The position numbers and the translations under genes are program-made. This document shows positions 57,946 to 64,000 of a stretch of DNA of 64,000 bases, in pieces; the first letter of the stretch is position 1; each line of letters starts with the position of its first letter. The stretch comes from Yoonia vestfoldensis. Lineage in GTDB: Bacteria > Pseudomonadota > Alphaproteobacteria > Rhodobacterales > Rhodobacteraceae. The DNA is taken from assembly GCF_002158905.1 (NCBI RefSeq), contig NZ_CP021431.1, positions 620,001-684,000 of the forward strand, written 5' to 3'. Under the pieces are notes generated by a model. The model was not told where the DNA came from. It searched no databases and saw only the letters and a list, made by a program, of their open reading frames with translations.

Positions 57946-59259
57946 CTATCGCAGGATGTCTTCGTCCGCGACGAACATATTGGCCCATGCCCGGTCGATC
58001 AGCTCGGGCGACATCTGATAGGGGATGCCTTCGAATTCGCAGATCGCGATCATCTGGTCGATCAGAAAGACCGGCTGATAATTCGCATAGATATTGTCGA
58101 TTTCGGGGTAGCGCCGGTTCAGCAGATGGACCAGCGTCTCCTCGTCCAGCGGCATCTTGCGCTTGCGCGCGACCATGGCGAAAATCTTGAGGTAATCTTC
58201 CTGACTGGGGCCGTCGATCTTGATCTTGTAGAAAATCCGCCGCAAGGCCGCCTTGTCGAAGATCGTATTGGGGTGGAAATTGGTCGAGAAGATTACCAGC
58301 GTGTCGAAAGGCACTTCGAACTTTTCGCCCGATTGCAGGGCCAGAATGTCCTTGTCTTCTTCCAGCGGCACGATCCAGCGGTTGACCAGCATCTGCGGCG
58401 GTTCGGCCTGACGACCAAGGTCGTCGACGATAAAGATGCCGCCGGTCGATTTCAGCTGCAAGGGTGCCTGATAGGTCCGCGCGGTCGGGTTATAGACAAG
58501 ATCCAGCATCGCCAGCGACAATTCACCGCCGGTGATGACCGTGGGCCGTTCGCAGCGCACATAGCGCGTATCAAACCGCCCCGAGGTGCGGCGCAGGCTG
58601 CTGGGGTCATCCAGGTCATCTTCGGCTGCGGAATGCACGACAGGGTCATAGACGGTGATGACCTGACCGGAATATGCGATCGCGCGCGGCACATAGATCT
58701 TGTCCCCCAGCGCATCCCTGATCCCGTTGGAGATCGAGGATTTCCCGTTGCCGGGCGGCCCATACATCAGGATCGAGCGGCCGGCGCTGACAGCGGGGCC
58801 AAGGTTGGACAACAAATCGGCAGGCAGCACCAGATGGTCCATCGCGGTGGTCAGATGCTCGCGGGTGATCTGGGTGTTGCGGATCGACTGGCGCTTGACC
58901 TGTTCGGTATAAACCGACAGCGGCACCGGCATCGGCCCGTAATATTCCGACTGGTGCAGCGCATCAAGCGCGCGGGCGCGGCCCGTATCGGTCAGCCGAT
59001 AGCCGATTTCGCCGCTGCTGTTGAGGTTCAGCGAGCCTGTCGCCTCTAGCAGCAGCTGGCCGCGCGCCAGATCGACCAATTGCTGTGTGACCGAGACCGG
59101 CAGGCAGATCGCCTGGCTGACCTGGGTGACCAGATCAAGGTTCATGCGGAACATCGTCTTGATCAGGATATCGCGCATCATCGCCATGGGCAGCAACATC
59201 GCATCCAGATCGCGCGGGGCGGGCGGTGCCATGACACTGGAAGCTTGCACATTCATCAT
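57946..59259 (-). CDS. AAA+ family ATPase linked to the Tad locus
   Basis: A 437-residue protein. The N-terminal 150 residues contain a helical region (QVSQAICLPVSVTQQLVDLA), then Walker A GPPGNGKS (residues 167-174) and Walker B IFIVDDLG, with sensor blocks FSTNFHPN and ALRRIFYKIKID. No membrane segment. It is adjacent to tadV-like and tadBC genes on the same strand, suggesting a role in pilus assembly or control. It differs from TadA, which is a separate ATPase here. ATG 59259 starts MMNVQASS. Confidence 0.75.
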   Translation of the reverse strand: MMNVQASSVMAPPAPRDLDAMLLPMAMMRDILIKTMFRMNLDLVTQVSQAICLPVSVTQQLVDLARGQLLLEATGSLNLNSSGEIGYRLTDTGRARALDALHQSEYYGPMPVPLSVYTEQVKRQSIRNTQITREHLTTAMDHLVLPADLLSNLGPAVSAGRSILMYGPPGNGKSSISNGIRDALGDKIYVPRAIAYSGQVITVYDPVVHSAAEDDLDDPSSLRRTSGRFDTRYVRCERPTVITGGELSLAMLDLVYNPTARTYQAPLQLKSTGGIFIVDDLGRQAEPPQMLVNRWIVPLEEDKDILALQSGEKFEVPFDTLVIFSTNFHPNTIFDKAALRRIFYKIKIDGPSQEDYLKIFAMVARKRKMPLDEETLVHLLNRRYPEIDNIYANYQPVFLIDQMIAICEFEGIPYQMSPELIDRAWANMFVADEDILR

Positions 59260-59352
59260 TCGGCCTATCTGCTGGGCTGCAGCGCATAGCATAGGGGCCA
59301 TTATGGCGAAATCGTGAACAAAGCCGTAAGAGTCCAAGGCATTGCAACAGAT

Positions 59353-59844
59353 TCAGCGATAGATTGCCACCAGCGCCAGATAAAATACCAGCGTCATCGC
59401 CAGCGGAAATCCCATCGGAAAGCGGTGGGGCGTGGACCAGCTTGCCCAATGCGGCACCAGCCGGCGCAGGGGGCTGATTTGCACCAGCCGATGCGTCGCC
59501 AGACCCGCCATCAGACAGGCCGCGAATAAGGGCAGCACCAAAGGCAGATCCGCTGTGGCAATGAAAGGGGCCGCGGCCGCGGTGAATTTTGCATCCCCCG
59601 CCCCCAGCACGCGGGCCAAATTCAGGATGATCCCGACCCCCAGCATGACCGGCAGATGCAGCCAATGCCACAGATATTGGCTGAAGGGCAGGGCGATCAG
59701 GCCCAGCAGGGCAAAGCTGAACACCAGCGCATAAACCGCCATATTGGGGATTTTCATGCGCGCAAGATCGCTCCATGCGACATAGAGCGCAACGGGGATC
59801 ACGGCAGGCAGGAACCAAGAGGCGGCAGTGGCGGTCAATCCCAT
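59353..59844 (-). CDS. cpaA: Prepilin peptidase, TadV/CpaA type
   Basis: A 163-residue membrane aspartic protease with about five spans. The catalytic aspartates are in SDLARMKIPN and GAGDAKFTAAAAPF (GxGD motif). It cleaves the leader of Flp-type pilins. It ends 93 bases before the start of the AAA+ gene downstream on the minus strand. Confidence 0.88.
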   Translation of the reverse strand: MGLTATAASWFLPAVIPVALYVAWSDLARMKIPNMAVYALVFSFALLGLIALPFSQYLWHWLHLPVMLGVGIILNLARVLGAGDAKFTAAAAPFIATADLPLVLPLFAACLMAGLATHRLVQISPLRRLVPHWASWSTPHRFPMGFPLAMTLVFYLALVAIYR

Positions 59845-59848
59845 CGGG

Positions 59849-60697
59849 TCAGTTCACAGCGTTGTTTTCAAGCGCTTCAAGCGCGCGGACCGCAGCCTCG
59901 AAATATTGCGGATGGGTGTTGATCGCGTCGTTCAACAAAGATTTGCCAATCGTGACGTCATTTTGCTTGATCGCGGTCAGCGCCATCGTGTGCAGCAATT
60001 GCGCGCGTTCGACCTGGGTCATGGCCACGACGGGCAGGGCGTAATTGCGTTGCGCACCGCGCGCCAGAACCAGGTTGTTCTTGGCGGTGAACAAGGCCGG
60101 GTTGAACCGCAAAGCATCGGCAAACAGCCGTTCGGCGGCGGGGTAATCGCCCCGCGTCAATTTGGAAAAGCCCCAGTTATTATAGACCGGTCCGGGTCGC
60201 GTGGTCAGCCCGACAGCGGTTTCATAGAAACTATCGGCCTTGTCCCATTGCTGGCGGCTGTCGGCGACCATGGCTTCTAGCCGGTAGCGTTCAAAGGTTT
60301 CAAAGGTCGGCGGAATCGTGTTCAAGGTCGCTGCCGCCTCGTCCCAAAGGTTGCTGCGGATATAGGCATCGGTCAGGTTCAGCCGGTCATCATGCGTGGC
60401 ATCAGGATGCGCTGTGACGGCCTGCCAGGCGGCCACTGCCTCGGTTGGGCGGCGCGCGCGGACCAGCGACATCGCCAGCCCGCGTTGCAGATCAATGCGG
60501 CCGGGGTCGTTGTTATTGGCATTGGCAAAGTAATTCACGGCTTCGTCTGGATCGCCCACCGTCAGCATCACGTCATTGAGGTTGGTGTCATCAACCACGT
60601 TGATATCGCGCAGTGCCTGTTCCACATCCCCGGTGCCGGATTGGTCGCAGGCCGACAGGGCGATGGCGAAAAGCGGTATGAAAAAGAGATGGCGCAT
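59849..60697 (-). CDS. TPR lipoprotein, probable Tad pilus protein (TadD-like)
   Basis: A 282-residue lipoprotein with lipobox LSAC (lipid Cys17). Several TPR-like repeats follow (SLVRARRPTEAVAAWQAVTAHP, AYIRSNLWDEAAATLN, GFSKLTRGDYPAAERLFADALRFNP). TadD in other Tad systems is a TPR lipoprotein needed for secretin assembly, which fits the context. It ends 4 bases before cpaA. Confidence 0.8.
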   Translation of the reverse strand: MRHLFFIPLFAIALSACDQSGTGDVEQALRDINVVDDTNLNDVMLTVGDPDEAVNYFANANNNDPGRIDLQRGLAMSLVRARRPTEAVAAWQAVTAHPDATHDDRLNLTDAYIRSNLWDEAAATLNTIPPTFETFERYRLEAMVADSRQQWDKADSFYETAVGLTTRPGPVYNNWGFSKLTRGDYPAAERLFADALRFNPALFTAKNNLVLARGAQRNYALPVVAMTQVERAQLLHTMALTAIKQNDVTIGKSLLNDAINTHPQYFEAAVRALEALENNAVN

Positions 60698-60722
60698 GTT
60701 TTCGCGTCCTTTGCTGCTCTGC

Positions 60723-61283
60723 CTAGAGATCCGACATCAACACGAAGTCACCGGCACCACGCCTGATCAGGCTGAAATTCTGAATGTCTTTTGCAATATC
60801 GTCATCGGAATCCTCGAATTGCGCGAGCGATAGGCGCAGATTCTCGCGGATTTCGTCCGAATTGCCGTTATCTGCAGCAAAAGCGCGGCGGAACGCCTCT
60901 GTCGCTTCGCCAAGCTTGCCGCGTTCTGTCAGGACCACACCCAGATTGTTCCAGGCGGGCGGAAAGCTTGGGTCTTCGGCGACAGCGCGCCGCAACCAGC
61001 TTTCTGCCTGCCCCAAGCGCCGCAGTTGCAGATTGGCCGAGCCGATGGCCGACATCGTATCGACGTTCAACCCTTGCTGGGCGGCGGCGCGATGATAGGC
61101 CTTCAGCGCCAGATCGAATTCCCCCGCCGCCATCAACCGGTGGCCCACGATCAGCCCGTCGATATTGCCAATCCCGGCAGTGCCCGGCGCGAAAGTGCCG
61201 TCACTGGACCGGTTCAGCTCGCCCGCGGTGCAGGCGGTCATCATGACCAATGCAAAGGTCAGCATGCCCGGATGAATGCCCAT
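60723..61283 (-). CDS. Second TPR lipoprotein of the Tad cluster
   Basis: A 186-residue lipoprotein with signal end MMTAC (lipid Cys18). It has TPR-like repeats (GHRLMAAGEFDLALKAYHRAAAQQGLN, ANLQLRRLGQAESWLRRAVAEDP, AWNNLGVVLTERGKLGEATEAFRRAFA; each given in part). ATG 61283 has an AGGGA site; ATG 61265 is an alternative. Two TPR lipoproteins in a row suggests a duplicated or divided TadD role. Confidence 0.75.
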   Translation of the reverse strand: MGIHPGMLTFALVMMTACTAGELNRSSDGTFAPGTAGIGNIDGLIVGHRLMAAGEFDLALKAYHRAAAQQGLNVDTMSAIGSANLQLRRLGQAESWLRRAVAEDPSFPPAWNNLGVVLTERGKLGEATEAFRRAFAADNGNSDEIRENLRLSLAQFEDSDDDIAKDIQNFSLIRRGAGDFVLMSDL

Positions 61284-61297
61284 GATCCCTGTGGCCC

Positions 61298-62257
61298 CTA
61301 TCCCAGGCTGGTTGCGATCGCATAGATCGACGGTCCGATCAGGATCGCCATCAGCGGCGGCACGGTCAGCATCATGGTGGCCAGCGTCATCTTGGTCGGC
61401 AGCTTGTTGGCGGCCTCTTCGGCGCGCATCACGCGTTTGTCGCGCATTTCAGAGGCATAGACCCGCAGCGCATCCGAAATGGACGTGCCGAATTGCGCCG
61501 ATTGCACCATGACCGTCACAAAGCTGGCGATATCGGGCACGCCGCAGCGTTCGGACAGATCCTTGAGAACGGTGGTCTTGTCCTTGCCGGCCTTGGCCTC
61601 CTGGCTGACGATCTCGAATTCTGCGGCCAGTTCGGGATAGCCGGTGCGCAATTCATGCGAGACGCGCAAGATGGATTGGTCAAGCGATTGTCCCGCCTCG
61701 ACGCAGACAAGCATCAGGTCAAGCGCATCGGGAAAGGCCTGGGTGATCGCCTCTTTGCGCAGTTCAACGCGGCGCGTGACCCAATATTTCGGGAACAGAT
61801 AGCCGATGCCGCCGGGCACCAGGATCATCATGACCAGTTCTTGTGTCTCGACCGTGCGCTGCGCCATTTCGATCAAGGCATAGATACCGCCACCGAACAG
61901 GCCGGTGATGCCCAAGGCGAATTGCAGGAAATGGTAAATGCGCACAGCGTTCTTGCTGCGATATCCTGATTGCAGCAGCTTCAGCTTGACGGCGGAATAT
62001 TCCTCGGCGTTCTGCGGTTCAAGAAAGTTGGAATATTTTTCCAGCGTATCCTTGCTGGATGCCGCGCGCAGACGTTCGGTCTTGTCTTTCTTGTCGGCCG
62101 GATTGGTCGCAGCCTTGAGCCGGTCAAGCGGGTCCTGTTCGCGCCGCAGCAGGACCGGCAAGGTTATCAGGATCATGAACAGCCCCAAAAGTCCAACCAT
62201 GACCAAGGGACCGAAGGGGCCAAGAAGATCGAACATGAAGGTTTGGATGGCTTGCAT
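61298..62257 (-). CDS. tadC: Type II secretion system F family protein TadC
   Basis: A 319-residue inner-membrane platform protein with T2SSF core (AFPDALDLMLVCVEAGQSLDQSIL), GVPDIASFVTVMVQSAQFGTSISDALR, and several spans. It works with TadB as the platform of the Flp pilus motor. It is 10 bases after tadB. Confidence 0.92.
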   Translation of the reverse strand: MQAIQTFMFDLLGPFGPLVMVGLLGLFMILITLPVLLRREQDPLDRLKAATNPADKKDKTERLRAASSKDTLEKYSNFLEPQNAEEYSAVKLKLLQSGYRSKNAVRIYHFLQFALGITGLFGGGIYALIEMAQRTVETQELVMMILVPGGIGYLFPKYWVTRRVELRKEAITQAFPDALDLMLVCVEAGQSLDQSILRVSHELRTGYPELAAEFEIVSQEAKAGKDKTTVLKDLSERCGVPDIASFVTVMVQSAQFGTSISDALRVYASEMRDKRVMRAEEAANKLPTKMTLATMMLTVPPLMAILIGPSIYAIATSLG

Positions 62258-62267
62258 GCGGCGTCTT

Positions 62268-63233
62268 TCAGACTTTGATGTTGGTGAGGCCGCGCATCAC
62301 GATCAGGTTCAGCACCAAAAACGCAGCAACCACGAAACAGGCCGGAATGAACATCGGGCTTTCCATGACGTCGTCGAAATAATTCGGCTGCACAATATTG
62401 ATCCCGATCAGCGCGAGGATCGGAAAACCCGACAGCAGATTGCCAGACCATTTCGCCTCGGCGGTGATGGCATTCACGCGGCGGAACAGGCGGAACCGGG
62501 CGCGGATCACCTTGGCCAGACCATCAAGAATTTCCACAAGATTGCCGCCCGAGGATTGCTGGATCGTCACCGCCACCGCCAGAAAGCGCAAATCCTGATT
62601 GTCCAGCCGTTCCGCCATCGCCTTGAGCGTTTCGCCCATGTCGCGCCCATAGGCGGTTTCATCAGCGATGATGCCGATTTCGGTGCCCAGCGGATCGGGA
62701 ACCTCTTTGGCGACGATACTGATCGCCGTTGAAAACGGATGCCCCACGCGCAGCGACCGGACCATCAGTTCCACGGCATCGGGCAATTGTTCGGAAATCA
62801 TGTTCATCCGCTGGGTCGCCTTGCGGCTGATCCACAGATAGACCCCGCCGACACCCATCAGCAGGCTGATCAGCGCGCGCACGGCGGTCGCCACCTCTGC
62901 GAAAAGCGTCAGCAAGATGAAAGCGGCGATGCTGACCGCGCCCATCATCATGATGATCTGCGCCGGCGAAAAGGCGATATTCGCTTTTTGTGCCTTGGTC
63001 GCCAGCAATGAATAGAGCGGGATGCTCTGCGATTTCATATGCTGCGTCATCTCTTTGCGCAGCTGGTCAAGCACCTGTTCGCGGTTGCCGCCCTTGTCGA
63101 GCATTTCAAGACGGCGGTTGACCTTGCCATCCATGCTGATCGACTTGCCGAAAATCACCAGATAGGCGCCCTGCACAAGCGCCAGAACCGCAATGAAAAT
63201 CAGGACATAGATGATGGGTTCGATAGAAATCAT
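62268..63233 (-). CDS. tadB: Type II secretion system F family protein TadB
   Basis: A 321-residue inner-membrane protein. The T2SSF core includes QLPDAVELMVRSLRVGHPFSTAISIVAKEVPDP and RFLAVAVTIQQSSGGNLVEILDGL, with transmembrane segments at both ends. It sits between tadC and tadA with gaps of 10 and 5 bases. Confidence 0.92.
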   Translation of the reverse strand: MISIEPIIYVLIFIAVLALVQGAYLVIFGKSISMDGKVNRRLEMLDKGGNREQVLDQLRKEMTQHMKSQSIPLYSLLATKAQKANIAFSPAQIIMMMGAVSIAAFILLTLFAEVATAVRALISLLMGVGGVYLWISRKATQRMNMISEQLPDAVELMVRSLRVGHPFSTAISIVAKEVPDPLGTEIGIIADETAYGRDMGETLKAMAERLDNQDLRFLAVAVTIQQSSGGNLVEILDGLAKVIRARFRLFRRVNAITAEAKWSGNLLSGFPILALIGINIVQPNYFDDVMESPMFIPACFVVAAFLVLNLIVMRGLTNIKV

Positions 63234-63238
63234 ATGAC

Positions 63239-64000
63239 CTATTCCGCAACCATCGGTTCAAAGATCGCCGGTGGCAGGTCGTAGCCCCAGAGTTTGAACC
63301 GATCCGAAAAGTGGCTGCGCACGCCCGTTGCCGTGAAATGGCCGATGATCTTGTTGTCGGGGGTCAGGCCGACGCGCTGATAGCGAAAGATTTCCTGCAT
63401 CGAAATCACATCGCCTTCCATGCCGGTAATTTCCGTGATCGAGGTCATGCGGCGCGATCCGTCCTGCAGGCGCGAGGCTTGCACAATCAGGTTCACAGCC
63501 GAGGCGATCTGGCTGCGCATCGCCTTGATCGGCATCTCGATCCCGGCCATGGCGATCATGTTTTCCAACCGGCTGATCCCGTCGCGCGCAGAATTGGCGT
63601 GGATCGTGGTCATCGACCCGTCATGGCCGGTGTTCATCGCTTGCAACATGTCGATCACCTCATCGCCGCGCGTTTCGCCGACGATGATCCGGTCAGGGCG
63701 CATCCGCAGGGCGTTTTTCAGACAGTCACGCTGTGACACGCCGCCTTTGCCCTCGACATTGGGCGGGCGGCTTTCCATCCGGCCGACATGGGTCTGTTGC
63801 AGCTGCAATTCAGCGGTGTCTTCAATCGTCAGGATGCGTTCGGCATCGTCGATGAAACCGGACAGCGCATTCAGCGTCGTGGTCTTGCCCGACCCCGTGC
63901 CGCCCGAAACGATGATATTCAGGCGGGTGGATACGGCGGCTTGCAGATAGGCGGCCATTTCCTCGGTAAAGGCGCCAAAGCGCACCAGATCCTCGACCCC
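63239..64000 (-). CDS. tadA: Tad pilus ATPase TadA (CpaF), C-terminal part
   Basis: The C-terminal 253 residues of a secretion ATPase; the N-terminus lies beyond the right edge. Walker [18 protein letters not shown], Walker [15 protein letters not shown] and the His-box [16 protein letters not shown] are intact. It powers Flp pilus assembly. The gene runs off the window, so its start cannot be seen. Confidence 0.95.
   Translation of the reverse strand, partial: GVEDLVRFGAFTEEMAAYLQAAVSTRLNIIVSGGTGSGKTTTLNALSGFIDDAERILTIEDTAELQLQQTHVGRMESRPPNVEGKGGVSQRDCLKNALRMRPDRIIVGETRGDEVIDMLQAMNTGHDGSMTTIHANSARDGISRLENMIAMAGIEMPIKAMRSQIASAVNLIVQASRLQDGSRRMTSITEITGMEGDVISMQEIFRYQRVGLTPDNKIIGHFTATGVRSHFSDRFKLWGYDLPPAIFEPMVAE

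Overview
The window looks like chromosomal DNA from an alphaproteobacterium of the Rhodobacterales (Roseobacter or Paracoccus-like lineage). The evidence is high GC content, an FnrL regulator beside a ccoNOQP cbb3 oxidase operon, a separate ccoGHIS assembly operon, a DUF1150/Hsp20 pair, a Sat-CysC fusion, a CIRCE-controlled groESL operon and a Tad pilus locus. Almost every base is coding or short spacer. No gap between genes exceeds about 300 bases, and I saw no tRNA, rRNA, IS element, prophage or CRISPR array.

Layout: 1-9.9 kb is an inositol-type catabolic locus. It has a LacI-family regulator, a leftward operon (Gfo/Idh oxidoreductase, IolE-like isomerase, Gfo/Idh oxidoreductase) and a divergent rightward operon iolD-iolC-iolB-aldolase-iolG. 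The same 16-bp palindrome lies upstream of the regulator and between the two operons, so one repressor probably controls everything. 10-12.4 kb holds a phytanoyl-CoA-dioxygenase-like gene divergent from a second LacI regulator. 12.5-19 kb holds a lipid A-type acyltransferase, fnrL, a tandem Usp protein and ccoNOQP; ccoO has an apparent one-base frameshift. 19-26.9 kb carries an Lrp regulator, trxB, a bifunctional sulfate-activation enzyme, small heat-shock genes, purEK, a secreted lipase-like protein and a DMT exporter. 27-30.7 kb has a Hint-domain protein and groESL. 30.8-36.3 kb has ccoGHIS with an FNR box shared with a divergent MFS gene.

36.3-48.9 kb is housekeeping: msrA, prmA, ruvCAB with small companion genes, then the ybgC-tolQRAB-pal-cpoB envelope cluster, with tilS and ftsH following. 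51-54.7 kb has a MOSC protein and a one-carbon operon fhs-chorismate mutase-folD. 54.8-57.9 kb encodes the Lhr-type helicase/PdeM DNA-repair pair. 57.9-64 kb is the 3' part of a Tad/Flp pilus cluster (AAA+ ATPase, prepilin peptidase, two TPR lipoproteins, tadC, tadB, partial tadA), running off the right edge.

The genes form three clear functional themes: inositol catabolism under one LacI operator, microaerobic respiration under FnrL (three FNR boxes seen), and envelope or surface functions (Tol-Pal, Tad). I found no convincing wholly new system. The points most worth a second look are the ccoO frameshift, the shared operators, the Hint-domain protein, a three-copy intergenic motif (one copy running into purK), and an alternative-hairpin leader before fhs.
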